Origin: Cognaticolwellia aestuarii
GTDB lineage: Bacteria; Pseudomonadota; Gammaproteobacteria; Enterobacterales; Alteromonadaceae
Assembly: GCF_002000025.1 (NCBI RefSeq)
Contig: NZ_MUZV01000008.1
Span: 1 to 64,000, forward strand
DNA length: 64,000 nt
Reading direction: 5' to 3'
How positions within the stretch are numbered: the first letter of the stretch is position 1; every line of letters starts with the position of its first letter. The notes beneath the pieces are model-generated. The model ran no database searches and was not told the DNA's origin. It saw only the letters and a program-made list of their open reading frames with translations. Below are positions 40,896 to 50,268 of this stretch, in pieces. The translations under genes and the position numbers were made by a program.

Positions 40896-42749
40896 TTGTC
40901 TGAAAAAAACTTATCAAATGATGCTCTAACTTTTGATCATAAAGCCTTTCTAGCTGCGGTTTCTGAACAAGCTGGGGTGTATCGTATGTACGATATAAAC
41001 CAAACCGTTATTTATGTTGGTAAGGCAAAGCATCTAAAAAAACGCTTAGCGAGCTACTTCCGCAAAGATGTTGGTAGTAATAAAACTCGCGCATTAGTCA
41101 AACAAATTACCGCTATTGATGTCACCGTAACGCACACAGAAGGCGAAGCGCTGATCCTCGAAAATAACTATATTAAGAAATATCAGCCAAAATATAATAT
41201 TTTATTGCGCGACGATAAATCTTACCCATATTTATTGATCACCGACCATAAGCATCCTAAATTAGGTTTACACCGGGGTGGAAAAAAAGTTAAAGGTGAT
41301 TATTTTGGGCCTTATCCAACCGTAGGTGCGGTATGGGAAAGTTTGCGCTTAATGCAAAAAATTTTTCCACTAAGGCAATGTGAGGATAGTTATTATCGAG
41401 CGCGAAGCCGACCTTGCTTGCAGTATCAGCTGGGGCGGTGCTCGGCGCCTTGTGTTGATAAAATATCACCAGAAGATTACCAAAAACAAGTTCAATTGGC
41501 TAAGTTGTTTCTCAAAGGTAAAAGCTCAACTGTGATTGAACATTTGGTCGATAATATGGAAAGTGCCAGTAAAACACTTAATTTTGAACTTGCGGCAAAA
41601 TACAGAGATCAAATTGCGACTTTAAGAAAAGTGCAACAACAACAATTTGTTAGTGGTAGCGTTGCTGAAATGGATGTGATTGGTTTGCATCGTCATAAGT
41701 CTCAAGCTTGTATCCATTTATTATTTGTACGAGAGCAAAAAATATTAGGCAGTAAAAGCTATTTTCCAACGGTGCCAATTGATACCAGTGATGAGGAGAT
41801 TATCTCTGCCTTTATTAGCCAGCATTATATTGGCAATGAACTTAACCTAGGGGCCATCCCAAAAGAAATCATTATTCCTAGTGCGATAGATAATCAACAA
41901 GATATTGTGCAAGTAATTTCTAGTCAAGCTGAGCGAGAAGTTAAGCTTTCCCATAATGTGCGCTCTGAGCGAGCGCAATACTTAAAATTAGCATGTACAA
42001 ATGCAGCCACCGCATTAATGACCAGAAATTCGCATAAAGAGTCAATGCAAGCACGATTTTCGGCGCTTAATGAAGTGTTTGAATTGCCTAATGGTATATC
42101 ACGTATTGAATGTTTTGATATTAGCCATACGATGGGGCAGCAAACCGTAGCGTCAAATGTAGTGTTTAATCAAGAGGGTCCATTAAAAAGTGATTACAGA
42201 CGTTATAATGTGCACGGTATCACCCCCGGTGATGATTATGCTGCAATGGCGTTTGCTTTAGATAAACGCTACAGCAAAGTGATCAGTGAAGAAAAAATGC
42301 CTGATATTATTTTTATTGATGGTGGTAAAGGCCAGTTGTCAAAAGCTGAAGATTTTTTTGCCGGCATCGATAAAGTAAAAACCCCTCTGTTAGTAGGTGT
42401 TGCTAAAGGAGAGTCACGCAAGCCTGGTTTAGAGACTTTGATATTAGCGGGTAGTCATCAATTAATATCATTACCTGCAACATCTCCAGCTTTACACTTA
42501 GTACAGCACATTCGAGATGAGTCACATCGCTTTGCGATAACGGGACATCGAGCGAAACGACAAAAGGCAAGTAAAAAATCGACATTAGAAACAATTCCTG
42601 GCATAGGGGCCAAAAAACGACAAGCACTGCTGCAATACTTAGGAGGCTTACAAGAAGTATTAAAAGCGGATAGAGCGACCTTAGAGAAAGTCCCCGGTAT
42701 TAGTAAAGTATTGGCGGAAAATATTTATGATGCCTTGCATGACAATTAG
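40896..42749 (+). CDS. uvrC: Excinuclease ABC subunit C
   Basis: 617 aa, TTG start at 40896. N-terminal GIY-YIG nuclease (GVYRMYDINQTVIYVGKAKH, 3' incision), Cys-containing linker (RPCLQYQLGRCSAPC), UvrB-binding helix-pair (EFAAKYRDQ-like NFELAAKYRDQIATL), RNase H-like 5' nuclease (IECFDISHTMGQ, PDIIFIDGGKGQL) and C-terminal helix-hairpin-helix pair (ETIPGIGAKKRQALLQYLGG, KVPGISKVLAENI). Acts with UvrAB in nucleotide excision repair. Confidence 0.97.
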   Translation: MSEKNLSNDALTFDHKAFLAAVSEQAGVYRMYDINQTVIYVGKAKHLKKRLASYFRKDVGSNKTRALVKQITAIDVTVTHTEGEALILENNYIKKYQPKYNILLRDDKSYPYLLITDHKHPKLGLHRGGKKVKGDYFGPYPTVGAVWESLRLMQKIFPLRQCEDSYYRARSRPCLQYQLGRCSAPCVDKISPEDYQKQVQLAKLFLKGKSSTVIEHLVDNMESASKTLNFELAAKYRDQIATLRKVQQQQFVSGSVAEMDVIGLHRHKSQACIHLLFVREQKILGSKSYFPTVPIDTSDEEIISAFISQHYIGNELNLGAIPKEIIIPSAIDNQQDIVQVISSQAEREVKLSHNVRSERAQYLKLACTNAATALMTRNSHKESMQARFSALNEVFELPNGISRIECFDISHTMGQQTVASNVVFNQEGPLKSDYRRYNVHGITPGDDYAAMAFALDKRYSKVISEEKMPDIIFIDGGKGQLSKAEDFFAGIDKVKTPLLVGVAKGESRKPGLETLILAGSHQLISLPATSPALHLVQHIRDESHRFAITGHRAKRQKASKKSTLETIPGIGAKKRQALLQYLGGLQEVLKADRATLEKVPGISKVLAENIYDALHDN

Positions 42750-42823
42750 AACACGATCTGTGTAAAATGTGTTGTAACACTACTCACCTTTGATTAGATA
42801 ACGATAAGAATATTAGACATATT

Positions 42824-43402
42824 ATGTGGACAATTCCCAACCAAATTACATTATTTAGAATTATTTTAATCCCGATTTTTATTCTGGTATTTTATTTACC
42901 GGTATCGTGGAATCACTTTGGCGCTTTTGTGGTATTTTGGTTTGCAGCCATAAGTGATGCCTTAGACGGTTATTTAGCACGCAAACTTAATCAGTCATCT
43001 GCTTTTGGGGCCTTTATTGATCCCGTTGCTGATAAGTTAATGGTCGTGGCAGCACTTGTTATTTTGATTCAAGACCTACAAGTGTGGTGGATATCTATTT
43101 CAGCGATACTAATGATCTCTCGTGAAATTTTTATTAGCGCACTGCGAGAGTTTATGTCTTCGCGTGGTCTTAGAGATGTTATTGCGGTTTCACAAATGGG
43201 AAAATATAAAACTGCCGCTCAAATGCTCGGCATTATGGGATTAATTTGGTATCCAACGTATGACATTCCATTAATTTTATTTGAATTTCCGCATGAAATA
43301 TTAATTTTTGCTGCATATTTCTTTTATGCCATCGCAACTGTGCTCACTTTTTGGTCTATGGTTATCTATTTTAAAGCTGCTTGGCCTGAGTTAACTAAGT
43401 AA
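42824..43402 (+). CDS. pgsA: CDP-diacylglycerol-glycerol-3-phosphate 3-phosphatidyltransferase
   Basis: 192 aa. Makes phosphatidylglycerol-phosphate in the inner membrane. CDP-alcohol phosphotransferase signature: SDALDGYLARKLNQSSAFGA with FIDPVADK (D-G-x2-A-R-x8-G-x3-D-x3-D). About five or six helices. Downstream of uvrC and upstream of tRNA-Gly/Cys/Leu, as in E. coli. Confidence 0.96.
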   Translation: MWTIPNQITLFRIILIPIFILVFYLPVSWNHFGAFVVFWFAAISDALDGYLARKLNQSSAFGAFIDPVADKLMVVAALVILIQDLQVWWISISAILMISREIFISALREFMSSRGLRDVIAVSQMGKYKTAAQMLGIMGLIWYPTYDIPLILFEFPHEILIFAAYFFYAIATVLTFWSMVIYFKAAWPELTK

Positions 43403-43488
43403 TTTACTCATAAATCGCGTGTTTTTAGCTAAAAAAACACCAGATTAGTCGCTTTTTGAGCAGTCAAAATAAAATTGATATTAAAGGG

Positions 43489-43516
43489 TTGACTCATCAG
43501 TTTTTCAATGTAGAAT
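43489..43516 (+). promoter_or_regulatory. Promoter of the tRNA-Gly/Cys/Leu cluster
   Basis: TTGACT (43489-43494), 16-bp spacer, TAGAAT (43511-43516), 33 bp before the first tRNA. Confidence 0.75.
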
Positions 43517-43549
43517 GCGTTTCCAGTTGGCAGGGAGTCAACACATGAA

Positions 43550-43625
43550 GCGGCTGTAGCTCAGCTGGTAGAGCATCACGTTGCCAACGTGAATGTCACG
43601 AGTTCGAGTCTCGTTAGCCGCTCCA
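43550..43625 (+). tRNA. tRNA-Gly (anticodon GCC), copy 1
   Basis: 76 nt with encoded CCA, acceptor GCGGCTG/..AGCCGC, anticodon loop TTGCCAA, TTCGAGTC T-loop. Confidence 0.97.
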
Positions 43626-43682
43626 ATTTCTCTTTAAGTGAGAATTACAAGGAAATACTACTTACAAGTAGTGATATAAAAC

Positions 43683-43756
43683 GGCGGGTTGGCAGAGTGG
43701 CCATGCACCGGATTGCAAATCCGATTACCTCGGTTCGACTCCGGGACCCGCCTCCA
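43683..43756 (+). tRNA. tRNA-Cys (anticodon GCA)
   Basis: 74 nt, acceptor GGCGGGT, anticodon loop ATTGCAAAT, discriminator U, CCA encoded. Confidence 0.97.
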
Positions 43757-43758
43757 TT

Positions 43759-43844
43759 GCCCGGGTGGTGGAATTGGTAGACACAAGGGATTTAAAATCC
43801 CTCGCTCATAGAGCGTGACGGTTCAAGTCCGTCTCCGGGTACCA
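43759..43844 (+). tRNA. tRNA-Leu (anticodon TAA), copy 1
   Basis: 86-nt class II tRNA: GCCCGGG acceptor, anticodon loop TTTAAAA, variable arm CTCGCTCATAGAGCG, CCA encoded. It lies two bases after tRNA-Cys. Confidence 0.97.
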
Positions 43845-43910
43845 TATCATGAAATAGTAAGTTGTAATTACATATTGGCGTATGTAAAGTGTAAGTTTGA
43901 AATCTATGAA

Positions 43911-43986
43911 GCGGCTGTAGCTCAGCTGGTAGAGCATCACGTTGCCAACGTGAATGTCACGAGTTCGAGTCTCGTTAGCCGCTCCA
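43911..43986 (+). tRNA. tRNA-Gly (anticodon GCC), copy 2
   Basis: 76 nt, identical to copy 1. Confidence 0.97.
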
Positions 43987-44038
43987 ATTTCAAACATGTG
44001 TAGTCTTAGTTAATATTGGCATTAATTAAGCAAGTGAA

Positions 44039-44114
44039 GCGGCTGTAGCTCAGCTGGTAGAGCATCACGTTGCCAACGTGAATGTCACGAGTTCGAGTCT
44101 CGTTAGCCGCTCCA
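44039..44114 (+). tRNA. tRNA-Gly (anticodon GCC), copy 3
   Basis: 76 nt, identical to copy 1. First member of the duplicated Gly-Leu unit. Confidence 0.97.
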
Positions 44115-44182
44115 ATTTTTATTGATTTTACGTGAGTAAAATCGACGTAGTTACCAAGATTACGTTAAAAATACTTCTCGTT

Positions 44183-44269
44183 GCCCGGGTGGTGGAATTG
44201 GTAGACACAAGGGATTTAAAATCCCTCGCTTGTAAGAGCGTGCCGGTTCAAGTCCGGCCCCGGGTACCA
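44183..44269 (+). tRNA. tRNA-Leu (anticodon TAA), copy 2
   Basis: 87 nt. Differs from copy 1 in the variable arm (CTCGCTTGTAAGAGCG) and T-stem (GCCGG/CCGGC). Confidence 0.97.
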
Positions 44270-44308
44270 TTACTGTTTAGTAATAGTTGTATTTTATAGT
44301 TCTACGAA

Positions 44309-44384
44309 GCGGCTGTAGCTCAGCTGGTAGAGCATCACGTTGCCAACGTGAATGTCACGAGTTCGAGTCTCGTTAGCCGCTCCA
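44309..44384 (+). tRNA. tRNA-Gly (anticodon GCC), copy 4
   Basis: 76 nt, identical to copy 1. First member of the second Gly-Leu unit. Confidence 0.97.
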
Positions 44385-44461
44385 ATCTTTAAGATTTTAT
44401 TATTCATCATTGAAATAAAATCGACGTAGTTACCAAGATTACGTTAAAAATACTCCTCGTT

Positions 44462-44548
44462 GCCCGGGTGGTGGAATTGGTAGACACAAGGGATTTAAAA
44501 TCCCTCGCTTGTAAGAGCGTGCCGGTTCAAGTCCGGCCCCGGGTACCA
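44462..44548 (+). tRNA. tRNA-Leu (anticodon TAA), copy 3
   Basis: 87 nt, identical to copy 2. Last gene of the cluster. Confidence 0.97.
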
Positions 44549-44809
44549 TTACGACAGTATTATTCCTACTCTATATATCTATCATTTCTTTTTATTATAA
44601 CTTTTAAATTAAATCTATCGGCTTATAAAGTGTTTATAACATGTTTTATATGCAAAATGTTACAGCTTAACTTTAGCTTTTGGTAGTAATGATCAGCTGA
44701 CTATTTAATATGAAATTACATTTTTTAACAAAGCGACTATCTTTTGTCGCGTATTATGAAGTGTTTTTATAAAAACTTTTTATTTTTCCACAATTTCCGA
44801 GAACTTAGT

Positions 44810-46126
44810 ATGAGATTACAAAAATCAATTCTTGCAGCAGCCATCACATTAGCAACTTTTAATAGCTACTCTGCCTCTTTTCAATTAAACGAAACAAGTG
44901 CCTCAGGCTTAGGGCGAGCGTTTGCTGGCGATGCTGTAATAGCGGACGATGCTGCTGTTTTAGCGCGTAATCCTGCAGCAATGGCATTGTTCGACAAGGC
45001 TGCTTTTTCTCTAGCCGCAACCTATGTTGATCCCGGTGTAAATATCAAAGGTATCGATGCTCCAGACCTACTTGGTGCAGATTATGATGCTAGCGAGCTT
45101 AAACAGGATGGCGTCGTGCCAACGGCAATCGTCCCTGCAATGTACTTTATTAACCCAGTGAATGACACATTTGCTTATGGTGTTGCCTTTAACTCGAATT
45201 TCGGCTTAAAAAGTGAGTACGATAATGATTATGCAGCGGGTTCTATTGGTGGTAAAACCGATTTAAAAACTATTAATGCTAATATTAGCGGTTCATACCG
45301 AATCAATGAGCAATTAAGCTTAGGTTTAGGGTTAAATGTTGTTTATGGTGAAGCTGAATTAATTAGGCATGCTGGCCGTGTTCTCGAAAATGGCGTAACA
45401 ATCCCTGGTGTTGGGACTGTTGTTGCTCCTGTGCCTGGTCGTACTGAAATTGTCAATATGGCTGGTGATGATTTTGGTTATGGTTGGAATATTGGTGTGG
45501 TTTATGAAATTAATAAAAGCCACCGCTTTGCGCTGACTTACCGTAGCGAAGTTGAACTAGCCTTTGATGGTGAGTTTTCTGGATTAGGTGTGCAAGAGCA
45601 AGCCGCTAGCTTATCTGTTGATATGCCTGCGATAGCTGAGTTTTCAGGTTTTCATCAACTTACCGAACAATGGGCTACACACTACAGTATTATGTACACT
45701 CAGTGGTCGAGTTTTGAAAAGTTAGAAGCATTTACTGGTGATACGCTAGCATTTGAGAAAGAAGAAAACTTTGAAGATACTTACCGTTTTGCTTTAGGCG
45801 CAACCTATGATGTTAACCAAGATCTAGTCTTAAGACTTGGGATTGCTTTTGACCAATCTGCAGCCGTAGATTATCGTTCAATATCAATTCCTGACAGTGA
45901 CAGACTTTGGTATAGCGCAGGCGCTACCTATCAACTAGATAACAATGACAGCATTGATTTTGGTGTTTCTTACATCAATGGTGATAATGTTATTGTTACT
46001 GAAGAAGATGCGTTATTAGCGCAATTGCCTAGCTCTTTAGATGGCGTTGTCGGCAATAAGGATTGGAATTTTAGTTCTGAAGGCAATGCTTTAATTATTG
46101 CGATTCAATATAATAAAACCTTCTAG
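44810..46126 (+). CDS. fadL: FadL-family outer-membrane long-chain fatty acid transporter
   Basis: 438 aa from ATG 44810, where the signal peptide begins (MRLQKSILAAAITLATFNSY, then SASFQLNE). An upstream in-frame ATG at 44744 is unlikely. FadL features: SASGLGRAFAGDAVIADDAA, ARNPAAMALFDKA (hatch, NPA motif), TYRSEVELAFDGEFSG and a C-terminal barrel ending IAIQYNKTF. Imports hydrophobic compounds. No fad genes are adjacent. Confidence 0.93.
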   Translation: MRLQKSILAAAITLATFNSYSASFQLNETSASGLGRAFAGDAVIADDAAVLARNPAAMALFDKAAFSLAATYVDPGVNIKGIDAPDLLGADYDASELKQDGVVPTAIVPAMYFINPVNDTFAYGVAFNSNFGLKSEYDNDYAAGSIGGKTDLKTINANISGSYRINEQLSLGLGLNVVYGEAELIRHAGRVLENGVTIPGVGTVVAPVPGRTEIVNMAGDDFGYGWNIGVVYEINKSHRFALTYRSEVELAFDGEFSGLGVQEQAASLSVDMPAIAEFSGFHQLTEQWATHYSIMYTQWSSFEKLEAFTGDTLAFEKEENFEDTYRFALGATYDVNQDLVLRLGIAFDQSAAVDYRSISIPDSDRLWYSAGATYQLDNNDSIDFGVSYINGDNVIVTEEDALLAQLPSSLDGVVGNKDWNFSSEGNALIIAIQYNKTF

Positions 46127-46142
46127 TTAGTATCCCGATAAT

Positions 46143-46216
46143 AGGTACTTAATAGTTAAAATATTAAGTACCTAATGACGTCATAAAAGCCAACCAAGTT
46201 TTAGGTTGGCTTTTTT
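46143..46216 (+). terminator. Double hairpin terminator after fadL
   Basis: AGGTACTTAAT/ATTAAGTACCT (46143-46153, 46163-46173), then AAAAGCCAACC/GGTTGGCTTTT (46185-46195, 46204-46214) with a T-run. Confidence 0.88.
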
Positions 46217-46454
46217 ATGACTTGTTCAATGTGGGTGATTGTAAAAGCTCAATGGTTAAGAAACAGTGTGACTAAAAATCCTAAAAAAGTTCAGTAGCTC
46301 CAACTAATAATAAACGTATGAGTGTTAGCATCACAACCAGAGAGTATAAATGTGTGAACTACAGCATAGTAAATAGCATCTCTGAACTAAGATTATTGTC
46401 GCCACTAAGCATGCAGACTCTAAAAACTAACAGCGCTTTTATAGCCTAGTATGA

Positions 46455-46919
46455 TTAAAGCGCCTTTAAGAAGTCTAATACGACTTGGTGATGATCTTTA
46501 GTTTTGAATTTATTGAATATATGCTCAATGTTACCATTTTCATTTATCAGGAAGCTTGTGCGAACAACCCCCATATTTTCTTTACCCATAAATTTTTTCA
46601 ATTGCCAGACCTGATACTTCTCACAAACTGCGTGGTTTTCATCAGCGAGTAAAGTAAAATTAAGCTCTTGCTTATTGATGAAATTAGTTAGTTTTCTTGG
46701 TGTGTCAGGGCTAATACCAAGCACGACAACATTAAGTGCATCAAGCTCTGCCTTAGAGTCGCGAAGTCCTTTAGCTTGTATAGTACAGCCTGGTGTACTT
46801 GCTCTAGGGTAAAAATAAAGTAGTGCCTTTTTTCCTTTTAGTTCAGATAAAGTAACGGGGTTACTGTCTTGATCTAAGAGTGTAAAATCAGGGGCTACTT
46901 GGCCAACGTCGATTGCCAT
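46455..46919 (-). CDS. bcp: Thioredoxin-dependent peroxiredoxin Bcp
   Basis: 154 aa. Reduces peroxides in the cytosol. Peroxidatic Cys45 in the PRASTPGCTIQAKGLRD active site. E. coli Bcp has a resolving Cys at position 50 (CTVQACGLRD). Here it is Lys50, while Cys99 (ENHAVCEKY) is kept, so it would work as a 1-Cys type or with Cys99. Near gcvR on the same strand, as in E. coli. Confidence 0.93.
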   Translation of the reverse strand: MAIDVGQVAPDFTLLDQDSNPVTLSELKGKKALLYFYPRASTPGCTIQAKGLRDSKAELDALNVVVLGISPDTPRKLTNFINKQELNFTLLADENHAVCEKYQVWQLKKFMGKENMGVVRTSFLINENGNIEHIFNKFKTKDHHQVVLDFLKAL

Positions 46920-47101
46920 TTTATTTTCCTTATTATTATGAAGACAGTGGGCTTATGGGGCTCCACCGAATATTGCTTGAGTGCGTTATTATGTTAGAGA
47001 TGTTAAAACACGCTGTCTAACGTAAGAATATTATAAAACAGCTATACCTGATGTTACCATCAATACTAATAGCTGGCTTAGGTTGTCGCGTTACATTTTT
47101 T

Positions 47102-47632
47102 CTAAAATAGATTTGATTGAATTTTTTTTATGCAGCCTTGCACATCAAATTGTTCGCATAATTGTACAAAGTCACTCTCGAGTTTATCGATGCTGGTTTC
47201 TTCCATCAATGCGATAAGTAATGAGGCGCTCATATGATTATTTTTTTGATTTATTTCAGACTTTAATGATGAAACATCGATATTACGGGTAGCAAAGAAT
47301 GCGGTTACTGCTTTTAACACGCCGGGTTGATCGATACCGGCATAATCAACCTGATAATGATGGACGAAGTCTTGCTCACGATACCCCGAAGTTCGTTTCA
47401 TCATGGTAATAAGCTCAAGTTCGTGTGCAACAGCAGGAAGTTTACTTTCTAATTGATGAATTGCTTTATTAGTACCGGTCAGTAGCATGATCAAAGTGAA
47501 TTCTAAGCCAAATATTGCCATTCTGCTGTCAAGGATATTACAACCGCATTCACTCGCTAACTTTGTTAGGTCGCTGACACTGCCTGTCCGATCTGGTCCC
47601 ATTGCCGTTAATACTAAATACTCACTCATCAA
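47102..47632 (-). CDS. gcvR: Glycine cleavage system transcriptional repressor GcvR
   Basis: 176 aa with two ACT domains (LVLTAMGPDRTGSVSDLTKL; YQVDYAGIDQPGVLKAVTAF). In E. coli GcvR binds GcvA and blocks activation of gcvTHP in the absence of glycine. Two adjacent ATG codons (47632, 47629) are possible starts. The usual neighbour dapA is missing upstream. Confidence 0.9.
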   Translation of the reverse strand: MMSEYLVLTAMGPDRTGSVSDLTKLASECGCNILDSRMAIFGLEFTLIMLLTGTNKAIHQLESKLPAVAHELELITMMKRTSGYREQDFVHHYQVDYAGIDQPGVLKAVTAFFATRNIDVSSLKSEINQKNNHMSASLLIALMEETSIDKLESDFVQLCEQFDVQGCIKKIQSNLF

Positions 47633-48184
47633 TAAACCTAGCTTTTATACAAAAAAAGCTATTATAACGCATGTCAGGACATTAAAGCTAACGAGGAGGT
47701 AGGTAAATTTTTATTATGGGAAGCTTAAACTTCAACGGTGCAAGTCAAATTAATTGTTAAATAATCTGCTTGTTGTCGGTGCATGTGACATCCAGATATC
47801 TCGCACTGGGGCTGTAGTTTAAAAGCAACAGGTTAGGCTCGCTCGATTAGCGTTTAGTCGAGAACTAAGCATCTGCTTTTATTTCGTTATTTTTATGATA
47901 AATATGCTGTGGTATCTTGTGTTTGCATTTTCAGGCAAGTACCATGGTGCGGCTGTATTTGGCGCTATTAACAATCATTAGGCGTGTTTTAAATAAAAGA
48001 GATGATTCTGGGGAACTAAGCCCAGATTTAGTAATCAAAACGGCGTTATTGATTGTATGATGTATTGCTTGAATGGTTTGACACATGTTTTCGTGTCGTC
48101 ATCATAACTTAACTGTTAATTATAAATAATAAACAAGCAAAATTTAATTTAGAAAGATTCAGATTTGTATCCTCGGGAGTGTTA
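47633..48184. other. Intergenic region where dapA is usually found
   Basis: About 550 bases between divergent gcvR and bamC. No frame resembles dapA or its remnants. A short hairpin TCTGGG/CCCAGA lies near 48010-48030. Otherwise I see only the two promoters' space. Confidence 0.5.
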
Positions 48185-49270
48185 ATGAATCGCAAGATAT
48201 TTTATTTTTCATTATTGAGTGTCGCTGTTGCTAGCTGCGGTACTGCAAATAATAAGCAAGCGGTAGGCGATTTTGAATACGCGCACAAAAAAGAAGCAAA
48301 AGCGTTAAAAGTACCTGCAGGATTAGACAAACCAACCAGTTTTGACACTTATCATGTCACCAATAAAATAAATCATCAGGGACCCGTGGGTGCTGATGTT
48401 GATGTTCGTGCCCCTTCACTTGTGCTACCTATTGCGGCATCTACCCGAACAGAAGGCAATTCTGCAGCGTCAACCGTTTGGTTTGATCAAGTACTTGATG
48501 ACAGCGACTTACAAGCTTTTGTAGTACAGGCGTTAAAAGATCAATTAGCAACAGTTAACGTTGAATTAAAGCAAGTGGATGAAAACGGTTTAGTGTTTGA
48601 GTCTGATTGGTTTAATAGTGAAACTGAACAAGGTACTTGGCCATTTAAGTCAATAGCAAGCTCTGAAAGTGTTCGATACCGCTACACCTTTGAAAGTAAG
48701 CCTCATGGTCGAAGTGTTGCGTTAACGGTTGAGTTAATTGATTACCTTAAAACAGATAAAGCAGGCGGCAGTAAGCGCATAGATATAATTGACCAACAGC
48801 GTGCTGAAATGAACATGCTTAATGAAGTGATAGGTCAGGTTGATTATCAGTATCGCTTAAAGCAACAAGAAAATCGTTTAATGCGTGCTAATCAGAAGTT
48901 CGTTAGTTTGGGTGAAAATAGCGTTGGTGAAGCAGCTTATATTATCGAGATTGCTGTAGATCTATTATGGTCTAACTTACCACTGTTTTTTGAAGATCAC
49001 GGTTTTAAAATAACAGATCTAAATGAAAGCACTAAAACTTACTATGTTGATTATCAACAGCCTGAATTTAGCCTTTGGGATCGAATTTGGGGAGATACTT
49101 TACCTATTGTAGAGCTGCCTAACGGTAAATATCAGTTCAAGTTAGCTGGTGAAGCTGAGAAATCTTCGGTTACATTATATGATGCACAAGGAACCGCTTT
49201 ATCGACTCAAGACTTAGAGAAAATATTTAATGTCATGGAGTCAGGTTTATCATTTAAAGACGCGTTCTAG
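48185..49270 (+). CDS. bamC: BAM complex lipoprotein BamC
   Basis: 361 aa from ATG 48185 (GGGAG upstream, in preference to GTG 48179). Lipobox VASC gives Cys20 or so. The unstructured N-terminal segment that contacts BamD (DFEYAHKKEAKALKVPAGLD) is typical, then VLPIAASTRTEGNSAASTVW and two helix-grip domains (LVFESDWFN..., TYYVDYQQPEFSLWDRIWG). Part of the outer-membrane protein assembly machine. Confidence 0.92.
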   Translation: MNRKIFYFSLLSVAVASCGTANNKQAVGDFEYAHKKEAKALKVPAGLDKPTSFDTYHVTNKINHQGPVGADVDVRAPSLVLPIAASTRTEGNSAASTVWFDQVLDDSDLQAFVVQALKDQLATVNVELKQVDENGLVFESDWFNSETEQGTWPFKSIASSESVRYRYTFESKPHGRSVALTVELIDYLKTDKAGGSKRIDIIDQQRAEMNMLNEVIGQVDYQYRLKQQENRLMRANQKFVSLGENSVGEAAYIIEIAVDLLWSNLPLFFEDHGFKITDLNESTKTYYVDYQQPEFSLWDRIWGDTLPIVELPNGKYQFKLAGEAEKSSVTLYDAQGTALSTQDLEKIFNVMESGLSFKDAF

Positions 49271-49294
49271 ACTTTGTTAAGTTTATCGTAAATA

Positions 49295-49321
49295 AAAAAA
49301 CTCCGTTAATCGGAGTTTTTT
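49295..49321. terminator. Bidirectional terminator overlapping a gene end
   Basis: AAAAAACTCCG (49295-49305) pairs with CGGAGTTTTTT (49311-49321). It ends bamC transcription, and its right half lies inside the last codons and stop of the convergent small gene. Confidence 0.9.
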
Positions 49322-49536
49322 GTTTTAGGGCTAGTTGTCGAGGTTTTAGAAAAGCTTGGCATTTTTTGTGCTGACTTTTGTGTACGTGGTAATGTTTCTT
49401 TTAGATCATTCAAGCCTTTTTTACGTAAAGGGGTTTTGGCACTTTTTTGAAAGGTACTTAAGTTGCCAATCAAAATAACTAAAGCAATGATTACAATTGC
49501 TGGGGCAACCCAGCTTTCAGTGAGTATGCTGGTCAT
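49306..49536 (-). CDS. Small single-helix membrane protein, DUF2897-like
   Basis: 76 aa. One hydrophobic helix (WVAPAIVIIALVILIGNL), then a basic Ser/Lys/Thr-rich tail. The helix-G-N pattern is like DUF2897 proteins. Function unknown. The stop codon lies in the terminator hairpin. Confidence 0.6.
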   Translation of the reverse strand: MTSILTESWVAPAIVIIALVILIGNLSTFQKSAKTPLRKKGLNDLKETLPRTQKSAQKMPSFSKTSTTSPKTKNSD

Positions 49537-49578
49537 ATTTTATCGCTCCGTTAAGGGGGTGGTATTGATTGCATGAGA

Positions 49579-50268
49579 TTACTCAGTGGTGGCTATATTA
49601 ACAATATAACGCTGATAGAGTTCAGGTAATATTGACATTAATTGTCTTTTACCTTGTATATCGCTGTTTACTAACGTTTTAGCTAATAATTCTTGGCTGT
49701 ATGCTTGCTGGTAGTGCTGAGATAAAGGCAAGTATGATAGATGCCAAGGCTCTTGAGCTACGCCACCACGAAATTTATCATAAGGTAAAAAGAAACCAAA
49801 GCGTTGAGCATGTTCAGCTAACCAGAGAGTTAATGGATAAAAATGTCCAGATGCTTGATACTCCCATGGCTCTAATGCTAAAGATTGTCCTTGGGGCAAT
49901 AAATTTTTTGCATAAACGTCAATATCACAGCCCCAATGATGACGACTAGCACCGGGTAGCGCTGAGAATAGCATTATCGCGTGGATCTTCTCATCAACAC
50001 TAAGTTGCTCAATATCGATAGTTTGGTTACTGACATTTTTAATCGCAGTTTTACCCAAAAACTTATTTTGCCAGATAGCTAACTGCCGTTCAAAGCTACG
50101 AAAACCACTGGCAATCGTTAATTCTATACCAGCAAGTTCAGCCTCTGCTTGAAGTTTGCTAAAGCCTGATAACATCTCATGATGAATACCGATATTGCTA
50201 GATAGCCATTGTATGTGTTGCTCCGTTTGGCCAGTTAAAATTAACTCGAGCTCGCTCATATTACCCAT
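49579..50268 (-). CDS. M15-family D-alanyl-D-alanine carboxypeptidase
   Basis: 229 aa. VanY/DacB-type M15 motifs: [30 protein letters not shown] (zinc His and Asp) and EPWHLSY (catalytic Glu and zinc His). No signal peptide is visible, so either the cytosol or non-classical export. The start overlaps the dapE stop by 8 bp (ATGGGTAA), so the two genes are translationally coupled. Confidence 0.88.
   Translation of the reverse strand: MGNMSELELILTGQTEQHIQWLSSNIGIHHEMLSGFSKLQAEAELAGIELTIASGFRSFERQLAIWQNKFLGKTAIKNVSNQTIDIEQLSVDEKIHAIMLFSALPGASRHHWGCDIDVYAKNLLPQGQSLALEPWEYQASGHFYPLTLWLAEHAQRFGFFLPYDKFRGGVAQEPWHLSYLPLSQHYQQAYSQELLAKTLVNSDIQGKRQLMSILPELYQRYIVNIATTE

Larger units (their letters stand above)
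44039..44548 (+). repeat. Tandem duplication of a tRNA-Gly/tRNA-Leu unit
   Basis: Units 44039-44269 and 44309-44548 share both tRNAs and about 45 bases of the spacer before tRNA-Leu (AAAATCGACGTAGTTACCAA, GATTACGTTAAAAATACT). Spacers immediately after tRNA-Gly differ. Confidence 0.9.

Noticed and set aside
44640-44809. FadR-type operator before fadL
   Set aside because: The TGATCAGCTGAC stretch does not match the FadR consensus closely enough.
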